Source: Serinus canaria (taxonomy: Eukaryota > Chordata > Aves > Passeriformes > Fringillidae). Taken from it: a stretch of 64,000 nt of DNA. Under the pieces are notes generated by a model, which was not told the DNA's origin, made no database searches, and saw only the letters and a list, made by a program, of their open reading frames with translations. Of the stretch, positions 21,896 to 34,324 are shown one piece after another. The position numbers and the translations under genes are program-made. The number at the start of each line of letters is the position of its first letter. The stretch's first letter is position 1. Location: positions 20,077,719 to 20,141,718 of the forward strand of contig NC_066323.1 of NCBI RefSeq assembly GCF_022539315.1, given 5' to 3'.

Positions 21896-21898
21896 TCA

Positions 21899-21924
21899 GC
21901 CTCCTCCTCCTCCTCCTCCTCCTC
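21899..21924. repeat. (CTC)n trinucleotide run
   Basis: Eight or so CTC/TCC units. Confidence 0.85.
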
Positions 21925-23225
21925 GCGGGAATCACGGTCGGGTTTGCAACTACCAAAAGTGAGAGGTGAAGAGCACCTAGAATTTGAAAATACCCCCGAT
22001 CCAAACTTTATTTAGGAAATAATGGATCTTTAAATAACTTTATTATTTTTATGCTTCAGGCGCTGGGAAAGGGAGGGGATTTTTAATTGATTTTTAATTG
22101 AAGGAAGCACGTTTTGGAAAGGCTTCCAGGTTTCTGGGGCTTTTCAGAGGCACGGAGGACTCAGGTCCTGCTTGTTGTTCTGTGGGACCTGGTGAGATTC
22201 CCACCACCAGGAATGCTTTTTCCAAATACCCAGAATCAGCTCAGTGCACAGAATCCCACCTGGCATTGCCAGGGATGATTTTATTCCTGCTTTTCCCCTC
22301 ATATCTGGTTATTTTACATGCAAGTGCTCACATACATTTTGTTATGCATGTGCCACATATTAAAAAAGACCCTTTTAATCACATGCCATCAAATAATATT
22401 TTCTGGGAGAGATATATGGAAAATACATGCACAGAGCAGCTCATCCGGGCAGCAGCACTGATGTGTTCACAGATACTGTGCAGAACAGACTGGATACTTA
22501 CAGGTTATTCTTTCTGCATCTTTACAGTGTTTCTTGCTCAATTTCATCCCCCCAACCCTGAAAAAGGCATTTCTTCAACTCCAGCTATGAACAGTTACAG
22601 GACGCGGAGAGATTTAATGGAGCAGGTCACTGCCCTGCGCAGCCCTGACAGAAGAGGGGAGCAGTGATGGATGTGGCAGATTGGATCATCCCACGAGCTG
22701 CTTGCTCACTCTGGCCAACAAGAGATACTTCCTGGGAAGGCACCACCCTCCTGGGCAATAACTTGCTTCAAAACTAAAGATTCCCCCCGGATTAGGACCC
22801 GAGGCAGAAGTTTACAGCCCTTTCCCAACTTTATTTTTATCCTGCACATTTTATCCGTGTGTGATTGCCATCCCACCCCTTCCCTTAGCACAGTGCTCTG
22901 TGTGTTTAGTTCATTCCTCACAGGTGATCTGTTCACCGCCCTTTTGCAGTACCATTTAAATTTGTGGCTCGCTGCTAATGAGGAAAGTGATGGATATTTG
23001 CAGGGATTTCCCTCCTGGCTCGGGCTCCCTGCAGGTGACAATCCTGAGGTGTGGCAGTCACCCTGGGGAGCCACCAGTGCTGTGACACCTGTGCTCTGTT
23101 CCCTCAGTGAGCAGGTCCAGTGCTCTTCACTGGCGTGAAGGTCCTGATCAGTGAGCCAGTGCAATTTTATGACAGAAAAAATATGCCTCAAACTCTACCA
23201 GCCTTCGCAGAGCACCAAATTCAGC
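21925..23225. other. Intergenic, no gene recognised
   Basis: Mixed sequence with AT-rich parts at 22005-22100 ('tttttaattgatttttaatt' near 22080) and 22300-22420. Long frames at 22098-22667 and 22671-23138 lack any recognisable domain and probably arise by chance. Confidence 0.5.
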
Positions 23226-23455
23226 ATGGTTACAGAATTACAGAATCACAGAAGGGTTTGGGCTGGAAGGAACCTTTAAAGGTCATCGACCCCAAGCTCT
23301 TTACAATGAGCTGGGACACCTTTCACTACAGCAGGTTGTGCAGAGCCCCATGCAACTTCAATGTTTCCAGGAATGTGGTGTCCACCACCTTTCTGGCAAC
23401 CTGTGCCAGGGCCTCACCACCACCCTCATTGTGAAAATCTTCTTCCCTCTGTCTC
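23226..23455 (-). mobile_element. CR1 LINE, 3' fragment
   Basis: Antisense CR1 tail: 'acagaatcacagaagggttt', 'gctggaaggaacctttaaag', then 'ttccaggaatgtggtgtcca' and 'tgtgccagggcctcaccacc'. Truncated. Confidence 0.85.
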
Positions 23456-23880
23456 TCTGACACCTCCAGCTCTCTGTGTGTCGCTGTGTGGAAGTGCTGC
23501 AGTGAGCAGTGAGAGTGCAGCCAGGCCAGCAGCCTCCTCTGGTGACATTGTGAGGGCACCACGCTGTGGCAGAGAGCACCAAAACTGCCCCCATGGAATC
23601 AGGCAGCAGCTTGGACCCCATGGAATCCACAAAGAGTCTCTGGGTGCCATCCTGCTGGGGACTCCTGAGGCAGTGCCACCTCTGTGCCATCTTCCCTCAG
23701 CAACTTTAGCAGCTAAACAATGAGTGACTGAAGAGCTGTTCATCCATCCCAGGGTGAGAAATGGGATTGGCATTCTCCTCCCACTGGCATTCCCCTCCCA
23801 TCCTGCAGAACCCCACGGGTGCATCAGCCCACCTGCCTAGGGAAGGGTCCCTGCAGACCCCCCTGGATTTTGCTTCCCCT

Positions 23881-23905
23881 GCAGCAGCAGCAGCAGCAGC
23901 AGCAG
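23881..23905. repeat. (CAG)n run
   Basis: About eight CAG/GCA units in noncoding DNA. Confidence 0.9.
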
Positions 23906-24079
23906 GAGGCAGAGCTGATGATTCTCTGCAGTAAATAAGTGTATTCACTGTGGCCATGGGTGTAAACCTGGGGGCTTGACACGGCATTGACTTCCCAGAT
24001 ATTGTGTGGCCAGGGAGCCTCAGTCATTGTCAGCAGCATGAAGGGAAGGATAAAGGACCTGAGCTCAGGAGTGCAGAGC

Positions 24080-24200
24080 AGGCTTGTAAGGAGAGGCAGT
24101 ATCTTTTATTAGACCAACTGATACAGTCAGAAAAAAAAAAACCCAGACAGGTTTTCAGGCACAGGAGCTCTGAAATAGAAGCAACAACTTTCAAGAAAAG
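24080..24200. mobile_element. Probable ancient Penelope-like element remnant
   Basis: 'cagtatcttttattagacca' and 'caggttttcaggcacaggag' around an A-run resemble, from memory, a very common amniote repeat end attributed to Penelope-like retroelements. No coding part remains. Identity and orientation are uncertain without a repeat library. Confidence 0.35.
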
Positions 24201-24270
24201 TGCCAAGGCTGAACTGTTTATCTCCCACACTTCCCCACCTCTGTTCCTGGAGGGGCTGACGGCTTCATCG

Positions 24271-24630
24271 CCGAGATCCAGGGGTTCTCCCTGGGCAGGG
24301 ATGAAGCTGTGGAATGGGATTGCTCCCTGTGGTCCAGCCATCCTCCCTGGGCAGGAGTGGAGCTGTGGAAAGGGATTGCTCCCTGTGGTCCAGCCATCCT
24401 CCCTGCCTGGGATGGAGCTCTGCAGTGGGATTGCTCCCTGTGATCCAGCCATCCTCTCTGGGCAGGATGGAGCTCTGCTGTGGGATTCATCACTGTGATC
24501 CAGGTGTCCTGCCTGGGCAGGGATGGAGCTCTGGAAAGGGATTCCTCCCTGTGATCCAGGTGTTCTCCCTGGGCTGGGATGGAGCTCTGCAGTGGGATTG
24601 CTCCCTGTGATCCAGGTGTCCTCCAGGTGA
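24271..24630. repeat. Minisatellite, about six 56-bp units
   Basis: Six diverged units begin with 'ggcaggatggagctctg' variants and end with 'gatccagccatcctccctg' or 'gatccaggtgtcctccctg' variants. Starts near 24294; 24271-24293 is the tail of a preceding partial unit. The first and last units differ in a systematic way (ggtccagccat versus gatccaggtgt). Confidence 0.9.
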
Positions 24631-27599
24631 GGTGATCCAGGTGAGCTCTGGAGCCTCTTTATTCTGGATGGCTGATATGAAAGAAGCCTGTGGAAAGAAT
24701 GTGCTCAGGCAGACATGACCAACTCCATGTTCTGCAAAAGGAGAATACACCTAAAACATTGAGTTGCTGTGTTTCTAACACAGATAACACAAGCAGTGGA
24801 GATCTGGCTACCATGTGAATGTATGGAGGAAAATACTCATTCTAGTGATTTGTGTGCTCTCAACACCAGTTCAAAGGCTCAGGATTCCTGCAAATCTGTG
24901 TCTTGTCCCCGAGTAGCACATTTTGTGTTTGGATATCTGAACGAGACCAATGCTGTTTAAAACCAGCCACCACCAATGTCCCTGAGAGTCAAGGTTCCAG
25001 AGCCTCAGAACCATCTGTTGCTTTAGTGAAGTGTGGTTAAATTCATGTCCACTCCATTTATTTTGGATCTGTCAGCCTCACACACAAGGTGGAGGAGGAT
25101 TTTTCTGCCCTGTTTGGTCAGTGTGTCCCCTCTTGGGAACATCTGCCCCCTCAAACGCAGCCAGGCCCTCAGCACAGTCAAGCTTCCCACCTAAATAAAC
25201 CAAACCATACAAGAGCCAAAAAGTTTCTTCCCTGCTCTTCTCACAGACCCTGATGTGGCAGAAACACAAAGCCTGTGAGAAGGCAGCCCCTGACACCCAT
25301 CAAAGAGCTGATAAACAGCCAATCTGTCCTACTGGAAAGTCTCCAGACCTCTCCTCACTACTCCCACAACTCACCGTTCTCAGGGTGAAATTCCAGGGGT
25401 GGGTTGGGGTATTTTAAGCACTGAAGACCACTTTTTCCCCATAACACATTCCTAGGATAATGGGAATGCTGGGAATTCCCAGGACCACCCATGGCTGCCT
25501 GCCATAATCCTGGAGAAGTAATTTGTCACGTGGTCCAAAATTATCTGGAAAATCTCCAGAGCAGCTAGGATTTAAGCATGTTGTTCAGGTCCTGGATTGC
25601 TGGAGAAGAACCACAGCTATGAGAGATTCTCCAGCAGGCAGGAGATGCTCCATGGCAGTAAGGGACAACCAGAAGTGACAGATGCTCTTGTGCCTCACGC
25701 CTGATTCCCTCTGTGCAGAGCACGTCGAACGTTCCGGTGCTGTTGGCAGAACCAAGCCTGTGTGGCAAGCACAGCTTGGGGTTAAACTGGTGAAACCAGG
25801 CCTGAGCAGCCACTCAGTGCTGCTGTTCTCTGAAAACTCAGCTCTGCCACTGACCTCACTGAGTGAGCCAGCTCTGGGAAAAAAAACCACAGGGCACGTA
25901 TCCACCCAGGCAGGCAGAAAAGGCAGCGGCTTCCATCCAAATGCTGCTTTACAGGAGCCCAGATGCCTCTGAGATGTCTTTTGTTCCTTGCCAGAGGTTT
26001 GTGGTGGCATCTTGGAGCAAAGCTCCTGGCTGGCTCATCCCCAGCCTGGGAACTGCCCTCAGAGGCTCAGCAGAACAGCAGCAGGGAAGGTGTCCACACG
26101 CTGCACGTAGGCTTTGTGCAGAGCTGCTCTTTGCTCCGAGCTCTCAGCTGGCAGTCAAATGCCCTGGCAGAGATCAGGGTCTGGTGGGGAGGCAGCAGTG
26201 GGTGCCCAGCAGGGAGGGGAAGAGCCCCCAGAGCCCTCTGCAGGCCTGCAGGAGCCATTCCTCAGAGAAGCAGCAGGGCTGTGGTCTCCAGCCATGCAAA
26301 GGTCCCCAGAACCCTCCTGGGCATGGGAGTGAGCTCCTGCCCAGCAAAACTGGGAAATTAGTCTGGAGAGCCAGGAGAGAGGGAACCTTCACTCCAGACT
26401 CCAAAAAATGAGTCCCCCAGAGGGATGGAGGCAGCAAACATTAGGATGAAGTAGTCCCAAGTCCTTCCAGACATTTGGAGATCCCCTTTGGTGGGGTTGC
26501 ATCTTGGCTGAGATCCACCAGCCCCGCTGCAGGACTGACATGAGGGCTGGGAGCAGAGCTGCCTCAGTTTGGAGCTTCCAAAGGAATTCCTGGTTTGTGC
26601 TGGACATGCCCTCTCCTGCCCTCCCCAGCCTGGTCCTGCTCATTCCACCACAGCATCCCTGACTCAGGGCCCTTCTTCCCTGGCAAACAGATCCCTCCCT
26701 CCACAGGAAACTTTGGGGGAAGTTTCAGGAACTAACTTTGGGGGATGGAGCAGATTGTATGATCATGGCTTGAGGAAATTATTATATTTTTAATTGAATT
26801 TTGTGTGCTATGCACAGATACTACAGTAGTGGGCCCTTTATCAATTGTTAACACGAATACTAATGAATACTAATGCTAATCATTTGTTTCTGGAAACAAA
26901 TACAAAGATATTTGATGGGAGAGGGGAAAAAAAAAAAAAAACCTCTCTGAATTTTAACACCAAAAATAATGAAATGCATTTCAGGCCGGTGGTGGCAGAA
27001 GACAAAACCCCAGAGTTACAATCTGGTGACACTGAACGTGAGATGCTCGCATGAACCACTCCGAAAATGACTCAAGGAACAACTCCAACATCCTTGGCCC
27101 AAAACTGCAGCGGAGCCACGTGAAGGTAAAGGCTGCAGGGCACAGCCACGGCTGCTCCTCCGGAGTCCTGCGGGGACCAGGACAGGGACAGGGACGGCTC
27201 GGTGCCCACGGAGCGATGCGGCCGCCCCGTTCTTTATCCCCCGCGCTGATTTACAAGGCGCCCATCTCCCTCCAGCAGCTGCTGGTGCTTTACGAGGTTT
27301 GCAGATGAAAGCCAACGCAATTTCCACCCACCCACCCCAAACGGGAAGGAGCGCTCTGTAACCCTTTCCTAACCCTGGAGCCAGGGATTCTGCGGGGAGC
27401 AATTTAGCCGGCAGGAGATTCCAGGAAGGGCAATTAATGAAAGGCTTGGATGAAGCTTGTCTTGTATCTCGTTCCAAACACGGCCATAGAGGTTTGCACT
27501 GGGGCGGGGGAGGCAAACGTTAAAGGCAGGGCCTGCTCTGGAGCACACCCAGTCTGCAGCACCTGCGAATTTCTCCCCCGGGATAAATAACTGAGGTAT
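24631..27599. other. Intergenic, no gene recognised
   Basis: About 3 kb without gene or recognisable CR1. An A-run occurs near 26929-26942. Open frames lack domain signatures. Confidence 0.5.
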
Positions 27600-27770
27600 C
27601 TCCGTCACTCGAGGCTGTTCAAATTATTCATAGCAAATAAATTACCAGGTGTATTTAGTCTGTTGTCGTGTCCCCCCCCCCACCCTTTTCCTACCCGCTC
27701 ATGAATCACTTGGAAATAGATTCTGATTTCTGCAAGTGTGTCTATTAGTCATGATAAGGAGCTGTGGCAC
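27600..27770. promoter_or_regulatory. Candidate conserved noncoding element
   Basis: 'caaattattcatagcaaata', 'attaccaggtgtatttagtc', a poly-C run (27672-27681), then 'atgaatcacttggaaatag' and 'tctattagtcatgataagg'. Repeat-free and motif-dense; function inferred. Confidence 0.4.
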
Positions 27771-28489
27771 AGCTCAGGCAAAGGCAGGTGGCCCATGGCT
27801 CATTACTGGCCTTGAGTCTACATCCCAGTGGTGATTCAGCTCCTGCTTCCGAGGCCGACTGCCGTTTTCCCCCCTTCCTTTCAACGAGCGATGGGAGCAA
27901 GAGGAAGGACACGGCAGAGATGCTCAGCACAAACCTGCTCAGGCAGGCAGGAATCCCCTGCTTCTCCAGCTAATGGGGCTGCTCCAGCACAGCCCATGAC
28001 CCCTGTGGGGTTGGTGGTCCTGGCCAATGCCACTCTGACCCAGAGGAGTGTCCGTATCCACCGGGGCACCCCACATCTGTGGCCAACCAGCGCTGCCCGG
28101 GCATCCCCGAGACTCGGCATTCCTGCAAGGCGTCCTCCACTGCCGGCCAGAACATTCCTGGGAGGATGCACCAAGAGCGTATCATTCCCTCCCGTGGCAG
28201 GGTCAGCCTCGCCCCAGGCTGTGCCCACGGGGAGCAGAGGATTCCCCATCTCCTGTGCTCCAGCCCTTGGCCTCTGGGGCAATTCCCGCCCAGACAGACA
28301 GAAATAGGCTGCCCTGGTGCCGTTCCAGCGTTGCGCTGGCTGCGGATGGAGGGAAAACTTGTTACGGCCGGAGTGCGACTGGCAGGGCCAACCTGGGCAG
28401 CCCGGAGAGGTGAGGGGATGCAGGTGGGAGGGGAGGAGGAGGAGCTGTGGCCTCCCTTCCTCTGCGGCACGTGGCGCTCCGGTTCCAGG
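27771..28489. other. Intergenic, no gene recognised
   Basis: GC-moderate sequence. The 238-codon minus-strand frame at 27881-28597 has no recognisable fold or family and no splice-site logic. Treated as chance. Confidence 0.5.
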
Positions 28490-28800
28490 GAAAGGGAGAC
28501 GTGTCTGATTACCGGGCAAACAATAGTGAGCAGCGCTGTTTAAACACATCCAATTACCGCTGTTATTCAGTGGGCAGAGGCCGACGCGAGAATGCAAACA
28601 CAGGGAGAGCAGAGAGGTCTCTGCCTGGGAAAGCCGTAGGAGCCTTGTAACTCTCCCGTCTGAAAAGGGATTTAATCAGCAGCTGCTCATTGGCAGGGCG
28701 AGGAGGAAGAATGAGCGCTTTGTGCACGGCGCTGACTTTTCCCACTCCCTGGGGCACGCAGATAACTCCCCTGATCACCTCCCTCCCCTGGGAAGCGCTG
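28490..28800. promoter_or_regulatory. Candidate conserved noncoding element
   Basis: 'gtctgattaccgggcaaaca' with AACAAT at 28519-28524, 'cgctgtttaaacacatcc', 'aattaccgctgttattcag', then 'gggatttaatcagcagctgc' near 28668 and 'ttggcagggcgag'. Looks like an enhancer; not tested. Confidence 0.4.
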
Positions 28801-29384
28801 CTTGATGGCACAGATCGGGCTGCTCCGGCCAGCCAAACACCGCCCGGGGCATCAGCCCGGGAGAAACATCTTCATTTCCCTCTGCTGCTCCGACTCTGCT
28901 GCCATCCAGAGGTTTCTGATGACCCGGAGATCCTTCCAGATATCCCACCTGGGGTGCTGGGGATGGAGGACTCTCCACCACCCTACCCAGACCGTGCCAT
29001 CCTCTCCTCTCCCAGCTGGTGCTGGGGTTAGCCCTGCAGTTTGGCCTCTGTGGCTCCTGCCCAGGAGGAAACATGGAGTTTTTAGACCAAAGAAGTTGCC
29101 AGTGGCCAGTTTCACCGGTATCAAGGGAACTTAGCATCAGTCAGCTCGGTGCATCCCTTCCTGCTGCAGTGACACGAGCAGCAGTGAAACGAGTCTCTCA
29201 CGGCCTCATTCCGCCTCTGTCATCCACTTCTCCAGCCCTGGCGTCCCTAAATGCCAGCGGAGCCCTTTCGGAGAGAGGAGCCCCACCTCAGCCCGAAGGA
29301 CTCCAGCTGACCCCTCGGCACGGGGAAGGTTCACTGCAGGCGAGCAAACCGGTCCCACGTGCTCCCCAAACGGAAGAATTCCCC
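28801..29384. other. Intergenic, no feature recognised
   Basis: No gene, repeat or clear regulatory block. Confidence 0.5.
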
Positions 29385-29530
29385 CGATTTTATAGGATTA
29401 ACGCTCTCACCAGAATCACAGGTGATTATTGCTCCCTTCGGTGCTTTCACATGGCTTGGAATAACGCCCCAGGGATCCATAACAATTAACCGGCCTCAGC
29501 ATCTCACTCTGCCGTCAGTCAGAGACGCAG
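29385..29530. promoter_or_regulatory. Candidate conserved noncoding element
   Basis: Contains 'ttttataggattaacgctct', 'aatcacaggtgattattgct' (an imperfect inverted repeat), and AACAATTAA at 29481-29489. No repeat signature. Confidence 0.35.
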
Positions 29531-31104
29531 GAGGAGAGATCCTCCAAAATGAACCGAAAGCAGAGGGAATAAGCAGTTTAGTCCTTTTCTTTGCTGTTAT
29601 TCCCACGTTAACACCGGAGTTTCCCCCCCGTGGGATGACAACAATTTCTGCTTGAGCAGAAATTCACCGACACGAGGATGGCACTTTCATTTCTGTGCGC
29701 AGTGACACGTCCCCAAAACCAACTCCAAAGAGCAGGAGGAGAGCTTCTTCCCCCTTGGGTGGCTTCTTCTGGCTTGGGGAGCGCCCGAGCACGGTTCCCC
29801 TCCGGGCTGAAGGTGTGCTGAGTCCCGAGGGAAGGCAGCTGGGCTGTGCCAGGGCTTCTGCTGCTCCCATCGCTGCCCTGACACGTGCGGGGAGCGCGGT
29901 GTTTTCTTCCCTTTACGAGAAGGATTCTTTTCCAGTTAATCAGTCCTGGTGGAGCATTTAATCGCTGCCCAAGGACTCTCTCTGAGTCATGCCATGCTTC
30001 AGGGGTTACCTGTCAGCTACCTGGGTTACGGGGCTTCGCTCCCGGCCCTCAGCTGGATCTCGGGGCAGAACGGCCCAGGGATAAAGTGGGATGGGAATGC
30101 AGCCCCCCCCCCGGCACATCCCCAGGTGAGAGCTGCTCCTGCCCGGCAGCAAAAAGTCTGCAAAAAATGTGATCTGCTCCAGGTGATCTTCCAGCCCAAA
30201 ACATTCCGTGAATCTATGAAAACGGATTGCAAAAAATCAAATCCCGCCCGTTTCCATTTTTCTGTTGCAGCTGAAAATATTTGTGTTTCCAGTCCTATTC
30301 CCTTGGAAGGGTGTTTTATTCTAATACAGGAATTTTTCAAGGATGCAAATGCATTTTCTGTTTCCCTTGCAAACCAGGAATGCTTCTCTGCAGGAAATTT
30401 TCCATCTTTTAAAAAATGGCTTTACCAATATTCCACATTTTGAAATCTACAATAAACCACCCCTCAAAAAAAAAAAAAAAAGGAGGAAACAAACAGCTGC
30501 AAGCTCAAATTAGGGTGAAATGCAGGAGGATATAGTGGGGATGGCAGAGTTTATCTACTTTAAGGTGCTTTTCTGGGGAAATAAAAGCCCTAAAACACTG
30601 GAGCCACACATTTTGGCCTCACAGCTCAAATAAAGGCAGAAGCAATGAGGGCCTGCAGAAGGCCATGTCCAACATGCTGGTGTGACAAGGCAGCAATTTC
30701 CCCATCCCAGTGTGGGGCTGGCAGCACAAAGCACCTTTGTGGAACACTCCCACTCCCACGGGTGTCTGGGAAAGGCGTGGGTGGCACAGGCAGGTCCTGG
30801 CTGCTCTGAAATAGCTCGGTGCCACTCAGGTGAAAGGAGCAGCTCCAGACTGCTGCAGCAGCCATGGCTGGAGCTGCCAATCCAAACTGCCTGGGACAGG
30901 GAAACAGCACAGCAGCTCCTGAGCCTCGAGGGGAGGATCCGTGTCTCAGGCTGTGCTGAGGTGCCAGAAACATTTCAGGATGTGCTGAGAGATGAGCAGA
31001 GTTTAAAGGTCTGCAAGGATAAACCTGAGGGATGTGCACAAGGTGGAGACTCAGCTGTGTGAGGGCACAAAGAGAGGGTGCATCCATGTGGGTGCAGATA
31101 TTAG
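29531..31104. other. Intergenic, no gene recognised
   Basis: Mostly unremarkable. An AATAAA at 30451-30456 is followed ten bases later by an A-run (30466-30481), which could be the tail of an old retrocopy, but the upstream sequence shows no recognisable gene. Confidence 0.5.
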
Positions 31105-31469
31105 GGAATCAGAGAGTCACAGAATCCCAGAATGGTGAGGTTGGGAGAGACCTCCAAGATCATCGAGTCCAACCTGTGCCCTAACACCTCAACTGGACTA
31201 TAGCACCAAGTGCCATGTCCAGGCTTTTTTTAAACCCACCCAGAGATGGTGATTCTGCCACCTCCCTGGGAAGAGCACTCCAGTACCTTATTATTCTTTC
31301 AGTGAATTTTTTTTTTCCTGATATCCAACCTATAACTTCCCTGCCGTAGCTGGAGACTGTGCCCTCTGGTTCTGTCAGAGCCCAGTCCCACCTGTCTACA
31401 GCCTCCCTTCAGGGAGTTGTAGAGAGTGATAAAGTCACCTCTGAGCCTCCTCTTCTCCAGGCAGTGGAG
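31105..31469 (-). mobile_element. CR1 LINE, 3' fragment
   Basis: Antisense CR1 with 'cacagaatcccagaatggtg', 'gacctccaagatcatcgagt', 'gtgattctgccacctccctg', 'tgatatccaacctataactt' and 'cctcctcttctccaggcagt'. The best preserved of the reverse CR1 copies in the middle of the window. Confidence 0.9.
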
Positions 31470-31625
31470 AATGGAGTCATGGAATGGTTTGGGTAGGAAG
31501 AGACCTGAAAGCTCATCTGGTTCTAATCTCATTCCATGGGGCAGGGACACCTTCTGCTAGGCCAGGTTGCTCCAAGCCCTGTCCAAGCTGGCCTTGAACA
31601 CTTCCAGGGATGGGGCATCCCATCC
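31470..31625 (-). mobile_element. Second CR1 fragment abutting the first
   Basis: A separate CR1 3' end, 'gagtcatggaatggtttggg' to 'cttccagggatggggcatcc', begins directly where the previous copy's coding-side sequence stops. Either two insertions at one site or insertion of one copy into another. Confidence 0.85.
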
Positions 31626-33595
31626 CCACCTTCACCTCTTGCAGCCCCTAACCCCTAACCCCACAACCTGAGGAGCTGCCCCTCGCCAAGCTCCCGTGCT
31701 CCTGTGGGGTGGCAGAGCTGTGCCACACTCTCAGGTGCCACAGGTCTGCCCTGGACCCCTGACACAGCCCCCAAACCCTGCAGCGAGGCCTTTGGAGAGC
31801 AGGGAGTGAGTCTGGGAAGCCGCTGTTTCCCTCGGTGGGAGCGGGCAGCTCAGCCTTTGTGACCTCCCTGGTGAGTCCCCAGCGGCAGGAGAGGGGTTGT
31901 GATCCCCTTCTCCCTCCTCTTCCTCATGAGCAGGGCTCACCCCGCTCCTGCATGCCAGGAGGGGCTGCAGCGGGCTGGGCTGGGCATCTTTTCTTTGAAG
32001 TGGAGCGAAATCCTAAAGCTTTCATTCGGAGAGTGCAAATCACTGCTAAAAGCTTTCCCCTCTCTGACCCCCATCTAGGAAACTCTAATCCAGCCTCACC
32101 GGCTTCACCGGTTTCCTTTTGTTTTTCGGTTGTTTCTAGTTTTCTTTCCAGTGTTGACCTTGTGTTCAAGCATTGCTGACTAGAAACAAAACCGCAACCC
32201 CCTTCAACCAAGAGGTCCATTATGTATTTAATTTTTTTTTTTTACACTGTTTCCCCCATTTCTGCAGGGTGAACACACTCTCCAAAGCCCCCGGTGCTGG
32301 CTGCCTGGTTTGGATTAGCTAAAACAGGGTTTTGCCCAGTATTACTGAGGTGACTTAGGAGCTCGGGATGAGGATGATGATGATGATGATGGTAATCAGG
32401 GGGCTCTGCTAAAGAAAGGGGCTGAGTGCATCGCTCCCGCTGCCACACAGCCCTGAACCTATCCAAACCTGGAGCGCACGGAGGGCAGGGCCGTGGGGCC
32501 ACCACATCCCGTGCGATGGCCACGGGACAGGTCTGTGGCCACCAGGACCAGCGACAGCTTTCCACAGTGACCATGGCAGCGACAGAGGAGGGGAGCATAG
32601 CCGGCAGAGAACTACACATTTTCCTCTGCCTCGCCAGCAAACCCAGGAATTCCTGAGTTTTCCACGACTGCCGGGCTTTCCTCCAGGGCGGGTGGAGCTG
32701 CCAAACCGCGGCTTTCCCGGCGCTAATCTGGGGAGCCGGGCGATTAGCGCGGAGCTGCCCCGGGGAGCGCAGGACGCATCGCTGCACTCGCCGCTCCTGC
32801 CTCCCCTCGGCCCCGCCGAGCTAAGCGCGTTATCTGTGCAGGCCTGCTCGGGAGCCCTTGGAGACGGAGCTGGAGCTCCATCCGGCATCTCCAGCCCGAA
32901 GCAGGGCTGGGGAAACGCAGCCGGGAGAGCGGGGGTTCAGCACCAGCCGCTGCTCTCACCATGTGAGGAGTTTTCTCACCTGAGTTTCCTCGTCTGAGTT
33001 TCCTCACCTGAGTTTTCCCAGGAGCAAGAGCCAGGCTGGGACCCCTCTCAACCCCATCTGATGGCAATATTGCCTGTTTGTGTCTGCAGGGTGATAAACC
33101 TCCATAAATCGGCCTGAATTTAAGGCAAAATGAGATTCCAATTGCCTTCCTGCACCCTCCCCACTCACCCAAGAGACCCAAACTTAAACCTGCTGGTGCA
33201 GACCCCACAAACTCCTGTTGGGTGCCTACAACCAAAAGACAGACTCAGGTTGTGCATTAAAGCTACACTGGGAGGATTTTGCACGTGCTGTGATGCCTCT
33301 GGTGTCCTCTCCGAGGGTCTCCTGCTTTGGAGTGTTCTCAGAGCTGCTCCTTCCCTGCTCCTCTTGCTCAAGTCCCAGGCACTGCTGGCCCTGAGCCTCC
33401 TCCTCCACTCCAGGCACAGGGAGGTGACCCTTCTGCTGTTCCTTACTCTGAGCCTTGCCTTTGGATCTGATGTCAAGGTGGCTACTGGGATTAGCTACTG
33501 GGATTAGCTGTCTCCTCCTGCTCTGTTTTGTCCTCCTGTCCAAGCCTCTAGATTTCTTCTCCTTCCCTGTGTCCTCCTTCCAAAAGGACAGCAGT
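31626..33595. other. Intergenic, no gene recognised
   Basis: Includes a (GAT)n run at 32371-32391, a T-run at 32231-32242, a GC-rich patch at 32690-32940, and a short tandem 'ctgagttt(t)cctc' repeat at 32980-33015. No coding gene is supported. Confidence 0.5.
32371..32391. repeat. (GAT)n run
   Basis: About seven GAT units. Confidence 0.85.
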
Positions 33596-33647
33596 TCCCA
33601 AATTTGCTGCTCCCAAATTTGCTGCTCCCAAATTTGCTGTTCCCAAA
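33596..33647. repeat. 15-bp tandem repeat, three and a half copies
   Basis: Three near-identical units TCCCAAATTTGCTGC at 33596, 33611 and 33626 (last base T), then a partial unit at 33641. The period divisible by three makes repeated 'IWEQQ' words in a chance minus-strand frame. Confidence 0.95.
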
Positions 33648-34324
33648 ACCTTTCACCCAGCTGGAGGCCTGACTCACAGCTGCTCCTCCTAGCCCCTCTA
33701 CAAGGCAGCTTGCCCTGTGACAGCAGCACACGTGGGTGAGTCCAAGGCAGCACAAACTGGGACCTCCTGTGGCTTCCTGAGATGCTGGCAGGGGCACTGC
33801 TGTCCCCAGAGAAGAGGACAAAGCACTGCTCCTCTTCCCCAGTGATGTTGTCCCTCCCATGGGGAGTGTCCTTGGCAGGCAGCAGGCAGGACCTTGCCCT
33901 GTGTTCTGAGTCAGCCCTCCCAGAGCTGGCCTGCACAAAGTAGGGCTTCCCTCACGTTCAAATCAATCTCAGCCCGTGTCTTGAGTCCTCTCCTTGCTGA
34001 TTTCCAGCTGGGTGACATGGCTGATCTCCTGCTGCACTTGGCTGTTTTCCTTGTCCTTTCCAGAGACCCTTTAATACTTTGGATTGTTCATGTTCTATTT
34101 TATCTTCTTATTTGTTTTCCTCTAATGCCAACCTTCTTTCATCTGCCTAAGACTTTCTCCCCTCTCCCTGCTTTCCCTGACCAACTCTCCCTTTAGCTTC
34201 TTATTTTTACCTCTAAGTATCCTTTTGCTGATTTGGTGCTGGACCAAATCACTGCAGGGCTTCCTGCCTGTCTGAAGGGCTGCACCCAGTGTGAGCCTGG
34301 ATGGCTCTGCCCCACATCCACTTT
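33648..34324. other. Intergenic, no feature recognised
   Basis: No gene or repeat recognised. Confidence 0.5.

Noticed and set aside
23881..23905. CAG run as a polyglutamine coding exon
   Set aside because: No open frame with splice sites or domain context around it.
27881..28597. 238-codon minus-strand frame
   Set aside because: No domain, no splice context and overlapping frames of similar length on the other strand.
30451..30481. AATAAA plus A-run suggesting a processed retrocopy
   Set aside because: Upstream sequence shows no recognisable transcript or coding remnant; could be chance.
33226..33936. 236-codon minus-strand frame with repeated IWEQQ
   Set aside because: The repeat comes from a 15-bp tandem array; no other evidence for a gene.
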